Of a stretch of 64,000 nucleotides of DNA, positions 30,541-41,370 are shown piece after piece. The notes under the pieces were generated by a model. It was not told the DNA's origin and made no database searches. It saw only the letters and a list, made by a program, of their open reading frames with translations. The translations under genes were made by a program, and so were the position numbers. The stretch covers positions 62,001 to 126,000 of the forward strand of contig JAHDVF020001030.1 in the NCBI GenBank assembly GCA_022606425.2, in the 5' to 3' direction. Every line of letters starts with the position of its first letter. Within the stretch, counting starts at the first letter, position 1. Source of the stretch: Lepidostoma basale. Lineage: Eukaryota; Arthropoda; Insecta; Trichoptera; Lepidostomatidae.

Positions 30541-31134
30541 ACCTAAGACCAAAGACCAAAAAGCTTTTTTTGTGTACCTGTCACCCTCAAAGCGAAATAT
30601 CACAGGATTGAGTTTGGAAGCTATCGTTGTTTAAAAAAAATTTAGACATACTAATTCTTTGATGGTTTTTTTACGACTTCATAACCGCATGAAGGACGGA
30701 AAATCAACTACACTACATACTGAGAAAAAAAAACAATTTGCAGACGTCGGCGGATATATATTATTAACCCATTTAAATTAGCCTTTTAGCCAGAAGTTAC
30801 AACGTCGTCTTTCTGACCATTTTTTATTACGATTAGATGCAAAATCACCCATCTGTTGTCTCTTTTTTTATTCCTAGTCTTCACGGTAAAAATAATTTAT
30901 TTATTTCGTCTATTTCAATAAGCCATTAAATATTTATTTTGTTATCTGAAAATAAAATATTTATCATTTCAAAAAAATTTAATTTATTATTTTTTCTAAC
31001 ATACATGATAAAAAAGGGTATTTTGGTAAACTCTAGGCATTCACACTTTGGGATTCCATAATATTTTCCTATTTTTGATTTTCATATATTACACCGTTAG
31101 GTCCATGTATTTTACATAAAAAAAATATATTGTT
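30541..31134. other. No feature recognised
   Basis: A+T-rich spacer; no motif found. Confidence 0.4.
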
Positions 31135-31139
31135 GATTA

Positions 31140-31440
31140 GTTAATATCAATCTTCCGAAGAAGGTGTAAAACCTTCGATAATTGTACAGAAAAATATACT
31201 TAAAAGATGAAAAAAAGTTTTTATTGTTGCTAAACTTTAGTCATTATCATAGTGGAATTCCATTATGACGATTATTTTATGAAATAAAACGCTGTTATAT
31301 ACGCGGCATTATAGCGAGAATATTTTTAAATATTTTTATATCGTTCTCCCGATGAAGAATGTGATAAACTTTAAAACAAAAATAAACCCAAAAGTGGAAT
31401 CAAACAGTGTTTAGGATATAAAAATATTTTAAATTCATTA
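31140..31440 (+). repeat. Two related hammerhead-like hairpins around a GGAATTCC motif
   Basis: At 31160 CCGAAGAAGGTGTAAAACC, then TTCGATAATTGT; at 31347 CCCGATGAAGAATGTGAT, then TTTAAAACAA. Both keep the (C/U)CGANGA half and a helix II hairpin but have lost GAAAC. Between them lies TGGAATTCCATTATGACG, similar to the motif downstream of the ACAUGU-type copies. Very degraded. Confidence 0.35.
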
Positions 31441-32205
31441 ATAAAACGTTAATATATTTGCATAAACGAAAATATTCTGCAAAGGGTGCAGTTTGAGTGA
31501 ATAGGAAATCTTAGTAAGAAAATAAACCAAAAAACGACGGAAAAAATAATTTCCTTGTGCATACGTTTTTTTTATGTTTGGAATAAAAGCATTTTGCTTC
31601 GATAAGGTTTTTCGCGACGTTTTTCTGCCTTTATAGTAAATGCGATAATTGACTGGTCTGGAAATATTTTCTAGAGAGATTTCTAGACATATTTTTTATT
31701 CACCACAATTCTTAAACTTTGTTCATTTGAATTGTTTTACAATGCTTTCTGCAGTACTTGATTGAATATTGAGTGTTGCTTTTACTTGAAAAAGTAAGTG
31801 GTTTCTTTGTTTACGAAACGCTATTTTTTGCTCTTTTTGTAGCAGCCATTAAATCAGTTGACGGTTTGGAAATTGAAAACAGTTACAAATGTCATATTTT
31901 TTTAATTAGTTATTAAAATATTTACGAGTACGTAATAAAATAATATACGAGTCCAATTATAACTAATGTTTTTTTTTAAATAACTAAATATGTTTTTACA
32001 ATTCTTCCAACTAATATTGAACTATTTTAACACAACATATAATCGTTTGAGCATAACAATATAATACTGTTTATATAACACAAACCACAAAACGGAGAAA
32101 AAACATAAATAAGGTACGTTTTTTAATATAAAAATCAAAACTCTTAAAAATGTTACGAAAATGCATACCATACATTAGTTTCTTATCATTTTCTTTTATT
32201 TAAAT
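31441..32205. other. No feature recognised
   Basis: A+T-rich, one TACGAGTA octamer near 31924, no coding or repeat signal. Confidence 0.4.
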
Positions 32206-32207
32206 TT

Positions 32208-32405
32208 TAAAATACCTTATATAGGATCACCCGAGGTTTAAATCATCTCTGATTACAAATAATATTAACACAAGAGATGCCCAGCGGGAAACAACAACAT
32301 AAAATTATCAAACAATTCTTATGTGCGCAGCACAGTATTATGAAACAACTTTTACATAAAATGGGTACCTATTTTGCCACCAAGGGTTCAGTAAATAAAA
32401 GTTCT
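32208..32405 (+). repeat. Dispersed repeat, inverted copy at 37.9 kb
   Basis: CCTTATATAGGATCACCCGA, GATTACAAATAATATT, AGAGATGCCCAGCGGGAAAC and CTTATGTGCGCAGCACAGTA occur in the same order on the minus strand at 37889-38085. They are clearly similar but not identical. In both copies the middle can be read as IKQ(F/Y)LCAQHSIMK(Q/R)LLHKM and FATKGSVNK without a stop. Family unknown. Confidence 0.6.
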
Positions 32406-32629
32406 TGATGACCCACGGTAAATCATTAAACACTTTTAAACCATTATATAAAATTATTTTTTGGGATCCCCTTGAGCCTTATTTATTTAAAAATGATATT
32501 TTAGATTGAGGCTTGCCTATCTACAGGAACAGATCAAAGGTCTTAAAGAAAAAGAAGAAGAAGCATAAAAACATATTTAATTTTAAGGTACCAAATTTAA
32601 TAAAATAAGTCATAATATATCCTTATAAA

Positions 32630-33035
32630 AATTACTAACTAACTAACCATCACGCCGTTTCCTCGAAGGGGTAGGCAGAAATAATGGACTACCACACTTT
32701 TCTTTCCCGATATATTTCACTCGATTCTTCAACATTCATACATCGTGCCATGCACGCGCGTCGATTTCTCTTACTCGTCACGTGGCCGACATTCGATATT
32801 TGATCGTGCCACGTTTCCCACGGTCTTCCTCTGTTTCTGGTTCCATTTATATTGTTAACATATAAATATTTTTTACCATTCTTTCTTCATTAATTCTTTT
32901 CATATGTCCAAACCATCTTAATAATCCTTTCATTATTTTATTCATAACACCCTCATTCGGACTCTTACATTTTCATTCGACACTCTATCATACACAGAGT
33001 ATTCACACATTCGTCTAAGAGATCTCATTTCTATG
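32630..33035 (-). mobile_element. GTTA-tailed LINE 3' fragment
   Basis: CTAACTAACTAACCATCACG at the plus-strand left is the complement of the tail. The minus strand then encodes the C-terminal ~120 codons back to the MRSLRRMCEYSVYDRVSNEN segment (near 33030), with frameshifts. Confidence 0.8.
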
Positions 33036-33660
33036 TTCAAACTATGTTCATCAAAAATGAAAAAAGTGTAATGTATTTTTTTCCAAAGGTTATTCAATTG
33101 TGTATCTACAACATAAAGCGAAAGCAAATTTGATCTTATGACGTTTTTTTATCGCATATGACATGCTCAACACTATTTAAAAATCAGCAGTAATAAAATA
33201 TAACAATCTTGAAGGTAATATCGTGGTACAAATAAGTGTATCTTTTTTACAAAGAGCCGAGAATCGTAGCAAGGACCGAGCTAAGTAACGAAATTGTGTG
33301 GTTTACTTTGGACAAAGGTTTTTCTGTAGTCGCCTAAAAATACACTACGAATTGTGAAGCTCACAATGCGACGTTTTTGCTTCGTTGTACTTAGTTTTAC
33401 AAAATGGTTACTGTAAGTTAGCCATTGTTTGAATTCACACCATAATGTATGATACATTTTCTTCAAAGTTTCATATACAAGTGGAACTTATATTTTATGG
33501 ATAACAAATAAACAGACTGAAATTCGGTTTTTTGATAATTTTAGTTATTGGAAAGTGCTTTCTGAGAAATGTAATTAAATAGTGAAGCATTATTAAAATT
33601 CTATATCAGCGAAATGGAATTTTAAAAATATATTCCCTAATGAAACAGGTCACTAAAAAA
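33036..33660. other. No feature recognised
   Basis: Overlapping 61-codon chance frames only. Confidence 0.35.
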
Positions 33661-33667
33661 ATAAACT

Positions 33668-33878
33668 TAATAACTAACTAACTAGCTAACCATCACGCCG
33701 TCTCCACGGAAGGGGAAGGCAGAAACAATGGGCTGTCACACTTTTCTTTCCTGACATATTTCTCTCGCTTCCTCAACATTCATACATCATGTCATGCACG
33801 CGCGTTGACTCCTATGACTCCTCGCGTGGCCGATATTCAATATTTGATTTATTTGATCGTGCCACGTTTTCCAACTAA
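33668..33878 (-). mobile_element. GTTA-tailed LINE 3' fragment
   Basis: Tail TAACTAACTAGCTAACCATC, then the complement of the final ~60 codons (AYPFGE, RNRRAC regions) to the WHDQINQ segment, where it is truncated. Confidence 0.75.
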
Positions 33879-33984
33879 ACTTATTATAAATAAAAAGTCC
33901 AATGCACATTTCTTATGATTAATAATGATGAAGGTTTTCCCAAAACAGTTGTTTGGATAAAGTAGGTGTAATATTGTATTCATC

Positions 33985-34710
33985 ATCTTCTTCTTCAAAT
34001 GCCCTGTCGGGTCCCATGGCGATCACCTCGGTGAACCTGTCCCTGTCCTGCACTTCGGATGCCGGTCCACTCTCTCACGTTTCGCAACCAGGACATTTGT
34101 CTCCTTCCGGGCCCTCGGCGTCCCTCAATTTTCTCCTTCAACATCAGTTGGAAGTGGTACTTTTGACTGATTTTTTTTATGATCCAGATGCGAGATCTTT
34201 TGAACCTTAGTTGATAACAGTTCCCTGCAGTGGCGGTACTCCCATAGAAGCCTGAAGCCCGGCTTGCGTAAGAAATTTTGAATCAAAACCCCCAAATCTA
34301 AGTAATCATGCCCCCGCATAAACCAACAACCCACCAAATCATCTCCCAACAATGTTCCCATCAGACGTAAGAGGCCAACAGCCACAAGAGCTGGACCTCT
34401 GTAATACAGAAGAGGTATTGATTCAAAATTTCTTACGCAAGCCGGGCTTCTGGGCTTCTATGGGAGTACCGCCACTGGTTCCCTGTCAACTCTAGCTCGC
34501 CTTAGGACTTCGGTATTGGTGACCATGTCTGTTCAGGGAACTCTGAGCATTCGGCGATGGAGACATATTTCAAATGCTTCCAGTCTGTTCATTGAGTTAA
34601 CTTTCAAGGTCCACGTTTCACATCTGTATAATAAAATAGACCACACATAGCATTTGATCATTCTTTGGTGGAGTTTCAGGTTTACGTTATCATTGCAGAA
34701 GAGTGATTTC
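33985..34710 (-). pseudogene. LINE C-terminal region split by a MITE
   Basis: The minus strand reads, from 34690 down, KLHQRMIKCYVWSILLY, TWTLKVNSMNRLEAFEIW, RRMLRVPWTDMVTNTEVL. After the MITE it continues with KEKIEGRRGPGRRQMSWLRN and VREWTG. This is the post-RT region of an insect LINE in which 'LEAFEMW-RRML' and 'GRRGPGRRQ-SWL' are conserved. The 250-bp MITE at 34228-34477 lies exactly between the two blocks. Confidence 0.75.
34228..34477. mobile_element. hAT-like MITE with perfect 8-bp target duplication
   Basis: Terminal inverted repeats of about 60 bp begin CAGTGGCGGTACTCCC and include GCCCGGCTTGCGTAAG. The target duplication GTTCCCTG is perfect at 34220-34227 and 34478-34485. An 8-bp duplication and a CAGNG terminus are the signature of hAT transposases. 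The 250-bp unit has no coding capacity. It landed in an already inserted LINE, so it is younger. Confidence 0.88.
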
Positions 34711-34844
34711 ATTTTATTAAACGTAGCTCTTGCTGCCTCAATTCTGCATTATGTCTCAACATCTGGGTCAAGAGATTGCGGTAGTATGCTATATGCAAAG
34801 ACAGCACAGATTGTTTTATTTGCCACGCTGCAGAACCAACCTGC

Positions 34845-35105
34845 CAATGATAATGCCTGTGGGTAGGGCAATCTTATCGCTTAATCGGATCGCCTCGGAG
34901 GTCGACATATTTCGTGATAGTGTGAGTTGCCTCAGGGATGCAATATCAATGTTATGATTTTTTCTTACCCTTAAGTTTAATTTTTATTTTTTTAATGCTT
35001 CTCTGTTTATAATGTAATTGCAAACGATTTGGAATTTTATGTCTGTAATGTTTGTGATTATTAGCAAAAATAAATGAAATGAAATGAAATAAATGAAATG
35101 TTATA
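34845..35105 (+). mobile_element. LINE 3' UTR with AAATG-repeat tail
   Basis: GGTAGGGCAATCTTATCGCT, CGCCTCGGAGGTCGACATAT and TTCGTGATAGTGTGAGTTGC, then a 3' UTR ending in ATGAAATGAAATGAAATAAA repeats (35070-35100). Related copies at 10500 and 40115. Confidence 0.55.
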
Positions 35106-35264
35106 TTTAAAATTTTCCACTCTTTCAACGTTACGGCCGTTCAAATGCAATACTGACCCACTGTAGTCAAGCCGTCCGAATGTCCGAATTGTATTTATTA
35201 CAAGCATATACTCGTATATATATTTTTTCTTTTTTGATATGCGTTAGGAATTAAACATTGTTCT

Positions 35265-35530
35265 GTGTCAGTTAGGCAACATTGGCGCATTGGCGCTACA
35301 GTCCCACTATCGGCCTCGGCCTACTTAATAATTCTTCGCTATTCTCCCCGGTCCATCGTCCGAATTCTCCAGTTTGTAACACCAATTGCCCTGAGGTCCC
35401 TCTCCACACCATCCATCCACCTCAGTTTTGGTACTACCCATACTTCGCTTTCCATCTGGTCGTGTATTGAGATTCTTCCTTGCGATTCGATCTTCTTCTA
35501 TTCGCTAGAGATATCCTAAGGATCTAATAC
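35265..35530 (-). pseudogene. LINE C-terminal remnant (RWMDGVERDLRAIG family)
   Basis: The minus strand encodes KLRWMDGVERDLRAIGVTNW, then RTMDRG and AEADSGTVAP-like residues through frame breaks. 'RW-DGV--DLRAIGV-NW' is the end of a common arthropod LINE protein, after which GGGACTGTAGCGCCAATGCG is its usual terminus. Confidence 0.6.
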
Positions 35531-35979
35531 GCTGTACTTTTCTAAACTTCACTATATTTGGCTCGTTGTAAAGACCATCTTCCTCTTATTTGATGGCCCT
35601 ACAGCCCATATCGAGCCTTAGCCTCCAATACCGTAATAAAGACCTGTTGGCTCTAATTAAATTTACAAGAATATATCAATTTAAGTTTTAATTATTATTA
35701 TTCTTATAATTTTGCTGAATCGCTTTTTACATCATTACAGCGCGAGCCAAATCGATATAATGGTTGATGTGGAATTATTAAGTGACAAAAATTACATCAT
35801 TTCAAAATAATTATCCCACGAGCTTGCGTCGCATACTTCTTCGTTAAAACTTCCCAAAAATGTCCCGGAATCCTTCACACAGCTTATCTATTTTATTTTC
35901 GATGACCGTTGACGCTCTTTTCCCTCGCTTTTTTTCGATGCATGTTCTGTTTGGGAGGAGGGATGACAAGGGTTTTGCT
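35531..35979. other. No feature recognised
   Basis: A+T-rich spacer before the SINE, apart from a short continuation of LINE-like sequence near 35575-35630. Confidence 0.35.
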
Positions 35980-35984
35980 GTATT

Positions 35985-36150
35985 TTGATTCCCATGACAA
36001 TCTATCGCCATTTTATTATCATGTGAATTCTACACCACATAAACACAGTATGAGAATCGCACTGTTATCGCAGGGAATCGAACCCGGGACCTTTGGTGTG
36101 GTAGTCGTAGCTGTTGCCACTCTGCCACGAAGGTCGTCGTGTCGTAATTG
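35985..36150 (-). mobile_element. tRNA-derived SINE copy
   Basis: The minus strand head CGACCTTCGTGGCAGAGTGG is well kept (A-box region), followed by AACAGCTACGACTACCAC, TCCCGGGTTCGATTCCC (B box) and a body with TGTGGTGTAGAATTCACATG. The best-preserved head of the family in the window. Confidence 0.8.
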
Positions 36151-36635
36151 TTATGATGTATTTATAAGTTTAAAAATTCAAAGGATGAAAACTTGTAAAT
36201 TATAAAATAACACGACACTTGGGAAACACAAATAGTCACGCTTCTTACAATACTTTTTAAGTGCTATTTTAATGTTAAAGTTGCACGATTTTTATATATA
36301 TTTTTCAAAGTACGCAAACTGCATTAAAACTTCGTGCGTTAGTTTGTGCAAATCTAATTTGATCGCCGTGTTATTGCCTGGAACTTTATAGCGTTTCAGC
36401 TCTTATGTACGGGACTGCGAACCTTTTCTGTGACCGTGGGGCAAAGGGCCGCCCCAAGGGCTGTTAATGCAAGTAGTATAATACAATACAACTCGTGAAA
36501 CAGGGTTGGACTTATATCGCTTGGTAAGGAATGTGTGTCTAAAAAATTAAAACAATTGTATTTCTAGAAATCCTAACTCGAGCGTCTTTTGAAACTTTGT
36601 ATGCATTAATAATATTTCTTTCAAAACTAAATAAC
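36151..36635. other. No gene; G+C-rich patch at 36400-36480
   Basis: ACGGGACTGCGAACC and CCGTGGGGCAAAGGGCCGCC mark the patch. No frame or repeat relation seen. Confidence 0.35.
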
Positions 36636-36639
36636 TACT

Positions 36640-36692
36640 AACAAACAAGCCATCACGCCATCTCCTCGAAGGGGTAGGGAGAAAGAATGTTT
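36640..36692 (-). mobile_element. GTTA-tailed LINE, terminal scrap
   Basis: AAGCCATCACGCCATCTCCT and GAAGGGGTAGGGAG are the complement of the LINE terminus. Confidence 0.55.
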
Positions 36693-36754
36693 ACCATCTA
36701 AATATTTGAATATTATTGAATATACAATCATATCATATCCATCTCAAAAACGAA

Positions 36755-37150
36755 GTGTATGGCGTTTTCTAGAAACCAAATAAGATGCGAAATCTCCGTA
36801 CGCCAAGAAAAAATTGAACAGGTAGACCAATTCAGATATCTCAGAAGCGAAGTAACCAGCTCTAATGACCTCCCCAGAGAAGTAAGGTCACAGATATATA
36901 AGGCTGCAGCGGTTGCGAGCTGCCTGAAATATGTCATACGGAGAAACAAGGATATGAGGACTGACAGCAAGGTACGCATTTATAAGACCCGTGTGCGACC
37001 AATCCTCACATATGGCATTGAATCAAGGTCAGACACTGTCAAGACAAAGAGCATGCTCAGAACAACCGAGATGAAAACACTAGCGCTATAGCTAGCAAAA
37101 CCCTACGTGATCGAGTTAGAAATACAGCAATCCGGGAAATCGAAAAATAA
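36755..37150 (+). pseudogene. LINE post-RT region (KIRIYKT family)
   Basis: A 110-codon frame reads EKIEQVDQFRYLRSEVTSSN, EVRSQIYKAAAVASCL, KVRIYKTRVRPILTYGIESR and LRTTEMKTLAL, then breaks. It continues as KPYVIELEIQQSGK. 'FRYLGS', 'RI-KA' and 'YGIE-R-DT' mark the region after the RT palm of RTE/jockey-like LINEs. Same family as 52.9 kb. Confidence 0.8.
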
Positions 37151-37888
37151 TTTCAAATAAAAAATTAAGAAATGATGACATAATGTGTGTGTAAAAGTGT
37201 CATTGAAATAAGATTTAATATTTTTTTGTTATTTCTTTATCTCTATAATTAGTTTTGGAAGAAATGTACGATAATATTTTAATTATGAATAATTTTTTAT
37301 TTTGAAGGTAATAATTTTATTTTATTAATAATAATATGAAAATTGACAGTCAAAAATATTATAAAGATTAATATTGTATCTCAATTAAGACGAAGATGTA
37401 AATTATTTGGAAACAGAATATGGTGATCTAGGCGTTTACAGGACTTATGACCTGTCATTGGTTGGGTTAAGCGATCGCTTTATGTAATACAACATTCCCC
37501 ATTCCGGCCGTCTTACGACCACCACGTCTGACAAGTATGACAATTGGAAGTAAAGATGATTTAAATTGAAATTTTAAGATTTATAATTAATTTAATAGCC
37601 TTTAATACATGATTTTAATAGTTATTAAAAAAAAATCGTACTCTTTAATTATTATTCAGAAATACATATTATTTTTTGAATTAATGAAATTCCCAAATTC
37701 AGCCCTGCTACCATATTCTATACAAATGTGTGTATGTAAAACGTTTGGAGTTGGGTGAAAGGGTGAAAAATGCACCCCACTGCGTTAATAATGACTGCGA
37801 CGGAACAATGGATAAATCCAAGGAATTAATGAGAAATTCGAACTGAAGAACTCGAAAATTTAATTGCGCCTGTGCAAGTTTTCTATTA
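37151..37888. other. No gene recognised
   Basis: One G+C-richer stretch (37490-37550, GGCCGTCTTACGACCACC) and a minus-strand 92-codon frame (37708-37986) overlapping the next repeat, without motif. Confidence 0.35.
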
Positions 37889-38085
37889 AGCTTATTTACT
37901 GAACCCTTGGTGGCAAAACAGGTACACATTTTATGTAAAAGTCGTTTCATAATACTGTGCTGCGCACATAAGTATTGTTTGATCATATTACGAGTATGTT
38001 ATTGTTTCCCGCTGGGCATCTCTTGTACTAATATTATTTGTTCAATCAGAGATGATTTTTACCTCTGGTGATCCTTTATAAGGTT
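37889..38085 (-). repeat. Inverted copy of the 32.2 kb repeat
   Basis: The reverse complement shares CTTATGTGCGCAGCACAG, AGAGATGCCCAGCGGGAAAC and AATCATCTCTGATTGAAC with 32208-32405 in the same order. Confidence 0.6.
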
Positions 38086-38455
38086 TTTTTAATTTAAATA
38101 TATTTCGAAATCAAATGAAATATTCGACTATATTATTCTAAAACCACACTTTGTATATTTTTTCTTAACCTTTTTTTAAACACCAATATTTACAAGGTTA
38201 ACACTTCCTACTCTAGGAGGATTTATCATTTTGATATCGTATTGATTAGTAGAGCTATTTTATGAGTGTTTAAATTATCGTTTACCGTAAAATTATAATA
38301 TATAAAAAAAACGTATTTTTTTCTTTGTTTTATGATTGAACCACTTTGCCACATCTTTGTAATAATCATGCATCAATCGTATTGCATTTAGACGTGTAGT
38401 TATTTTTAAAATATAAAGTCAATATTGTGTTCCTTGTGTAATAAATAATTGTAAC
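38086..38455. other. No feature recognised
   Basis: A+T-rich spacer. Confidence 0.4.
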
Positions 38456-38456
38456 G

Positions 38457-38758
38457 TTACGTATGGAAGTTAAGCATTGAACTGGCATAAGAAAGATGAA
38501 ACTAGAATAAATGTAGAAATAAGAAATTGTGACAAAACTGTATTTGAGTCAAATTCAAATATAAACAGTGAATGTAAGTGAAGTGTAAACGGTACTAGAA
38601 ATGGAAAAAAACTTATCGCTATCAAAACACTCAAATATTAAATGTCGGCCACGTGAAGAGTCGGAGAAATCGACGTACGTTCAAGATACAATGTATGAAT
38701 GTTGTGGAAACGAGAGTTATTCTACCTACCCTTTCAGATAGACCAGCTGATGGTTAGT
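38457..38758 (+). mobile_element. GTTA-tailed LINE, rearranged 3' fragment
   Basis: Joins the YGSEAWNWQKK region (TACGTATGGAAGTTAAGC) to the C-terminal RNRRAC and AYPF region with internal losses. It ends GCTGATGGTTAG. Confidence 0.65.
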
Positions 38759-38904
38759 TTACCAATTGATAAATGAAAAATAATGAAGAGAAACAAAATG
38801 ATGTATTTATCACAATTTTATTTATAAATATGTCTATGTATTTTATTTATGCTGTTTATGTTTCACTTTTTATTTAATAAAATATCTATAAACAATAAAA
38901 ATAC

Positions 38905-38950
38905 TGAACACGGCAATATTTCGGGGGACAACTCCATCCTCAGGTGTAAA
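38905..38950 (-). ncRNA. Hammerhead ribozyme-like motif, ACAUGU group, mutated helix III
   Basis: The minus strand reads UUUACAC, CUGAGGA, extra U, GGAGUUGUCCCCC, GAAA, UAUUGCC, GUGUUCA. Core CUGAGGA and GAAA are intact and helix I (ACAC/GUGU) is perfect, but helix III has lost the palindrome and the NUH triplet is no longer clear. Confidence 0.5.
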
Positions 38951-38960
38951 TATATAGGTG

Positions 38961-40108
38961 TAAAAAATGGTATGTATTATATTTACACTTGTTAAATATT
39001 CTTATTGTATAAAGATATTTTATTTATAGTCTTTTATTATAGTTTATTTTTTATTGATAGTCTACGAATACAAAATATCGTATTCAAATTCGAATTTATG
39101 ACACTAAGACAGGTGCAAAGCCTTCAAGTTTTTATATTTTTAATTTATAAAAACTTTATAATTTTGGACTAATTAAAATTGAGATGATTCATTGAAATCT
39201 CCAATGCACATTACGACGAAATCCGGTGCGCCCGAGTTTAAAAGAACTTTTTTAATTATCGAAATTTCTTTCGCCTCTGGAGACAAAAGTCGGGCAGGCA
39301 TTCGGCGTATTTTTATCTCGTGGCGTATTATAATTAAGGGCCGGTTTCCTTACCCCGCTCACGGTCGTGTGTGACTTCATTACAGACCGTGTACTTTATA
39401 CAATTAAACCGCAGGATATACGCCGGCCCGGAGAACGAATGCCGACTGCGGGGAGGTCAGAGTGGTATAAAAAATAAATTACGTCCCTCGGTCCACCCTA
39501 ATCTGGAGAGAAATGTTTACCCGCGACTCCGGATATTTTATAAGTCAAATCATAATACGAGTATACATTTACATAATACGGACGTTTGCAGTCATCTGCG
39601 GATTTAAAGTGAAAAATATTGTGAGTATTTCTTCGACTATGCTATTCGATAGATCGAACAATATTATCTATGTATATAATGTACTTCCTTCGCTGCAATC
39701 CAATATTCTGAAAACCGCCTTTATTTATTTGAAATTTCCCAGCAGTTATCAAAACTTATATTTTATAAGAGGTTGTTTTGATTTTTGGATTTTTAAACAC
39801 AAAAAATGGACGTTTAATTATAATTTAAGCAGTGACATTTATCAATTGATAGGATATATCAAATGTCACGTTCGACATCATAAAATACATTTGCAGTCAG
39901 CTTTGAATTTTTTCGACTATCTTAGCTTTCTTTGTTTTAACCATTATCACATGTAATAAAACGTATCCTATCACACCTAACATGGCAACAAATGACAGTA
40001 TTTTAATATTATATTTAACTTCTGGGAACGTGATGTTTTCATCAATATTTAATATGGGGTTTTACATCATTGGTCAAGTAACAATAATTATTTTTCTTCT
40101 TCTTCTAG
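38961..40108. other. No recognised gene; G+C-richer unique block at 39190-39530
   Basis: 39190-39530 (CGACGAAATCCGGTGCGCCC, GGCCGGTTTCCTTACCCCGC, GAACGAATGCCGACTGCGGG) lacks repeats seen elsewhere. A 147-codon frame at 39513-39956 has no motif and A+T-driven composition, so it is probably chance. The block is a candidate conserved non-coding element or an exon I cannot recognise. Confidence 0.35.
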
Positions 40109-40262
40109 TGACACCGGTGGGAAGAGCAATTAGTTTGCTGAACGCGGTCTCCTCGGAGATCGACGTTTTTCATATTAATGAAAGTTTGTTCAGAAAACAA
40201 ATACTCTTGACTTTGGAAAGTATCATGTTTTCCTAATGTCGAACCATCTATTATGTATACAA
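40109..40262 (+). repeat. LINE-derived dispersed repeat
   Basis: GTGACACCGGTGGGAAGAGC, CTCCTCGGAGATCGACGT and CCTAATGTCGAACCATCT link the repeats at 10.5, 15.0 and 34.9 kb into one longer unit. Confidence 0.5.
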
Positions 40263-41262
40263 ATATTAAATATATTGTACTTACTTCTCTGGTTTAATTA
40301 AATCTTATCAATAAAGGAATTAAAACGCTGTTACTCAAGTGTTAAGATTATAAAAACATTGATTTAATTTATAAAACGGACATTTTGCAGGGAATAAATT
40401 TATCAATCGAATTAGCTAATAATCCCATCATATTATGTCTCCTATATATGGGAGTTTTTTTTTAATCTTGATTAAGCTGCTTGTACACTGTAGATCAAAA
40501 CATGTTTCTTCCAAAGTCTCATATTTTTCATCGTTTATTTCAATCGTTCTTTCTTTATGAATATCCAATTTCTCTCACCATGCACGCGTCGGGGCTATTC
40601 CAGGGCTATCCACCTGAATTTGGAAAACAACAATTTAATTGGTGTATAATCATGAAAATCATATTTTCTTTGATCTAAATTTTATTTATTGTTTCTTGAA
40701 CAATGATGTAAATTACCATAAATTTAACAATTCCATATTTACTCATTAATAAACACGAAAACGGCTTTTTTCAAGATGTTTTATTATAATTTATGTGAAC
40801 GAAACATGTAATTTTAAAAAACTTTAACAAATTTTCTTTTAATATTTCATTCGTATTGATTAATATATGTTTTAAAAATTTTAATTTATTTATTTTCATC
40901 AATAATTACTTCTATTGCTGACCGGTTTCAATACTGTGCGTTAAAAAATATTACTGAAATGTGTAACTGCTATTAAATAAATGATCAAATATAAGAGAAC
41001 AAAATGTTTTACCAATTATGAAATTTTACAATACCTACCAGTCACAGCGCAAACAAAGTTAAACTATTGATGGTTGAGGTATTAGTTTTTTCAAACTTCA
41101 TTATTAATTTATAATAATAAATACGATTGTTTAGTGATTTAATATTGATTTAATTTATATGAATTGTGACAAATTTGTGTTTACTATTATGAATTAAAGT
41201 TAAATTAAATTTAAAAAATACTAAATTTATGTTATAATATTTTATCTATATATAATAAGTCT
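40263..41262. other. No gene; one partial hammerhead-like half site
   Basis: Near 40915-40945 the minus strand reads ATTGAAACCGGTCAGCAAT, the GAAACCGGUC half of the ACCGGU group. No convincing CUGANGA half was found. Confidence 0.3.
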
Positions 41263-41370
41263 TTCTTTCAAGGATGGAGGTTACCTTCGAAACATGTAGT
41301 GGTTAATATTTTTATTTTATAAAGATTTTTAATATTAAAAGAAAATGCGTTAACACTATGGAATTCCTTA
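41262..41370 (+). repeat. Hammerhead-derived repeat, ACAUGU group
   Basis: CAAGGATGGAGGTTACCTTC then GAAACATGTAGTGG keeps helix II (GGAGG/CCUUC) and GAAACAUGU. The first half is CAAGGA in place of CUGANGA. Followed about 60 bp later by ACACTATGGAATTCC. Confidence 0.45.

Noticed and set aside
35909..36205. 98-codon plus-strand frame
   Set aside because: It is the antisense of the tRNA-derived SINE; the peptide around SQGIEPGTFG is the translated B box.
39513..39956. 147-codon open frame
   Set aside because: A+T-driven residue composition (I, F, Y, K, N), no domain, and no splice or promoter context; expected by chance in 64 kb of this composition.
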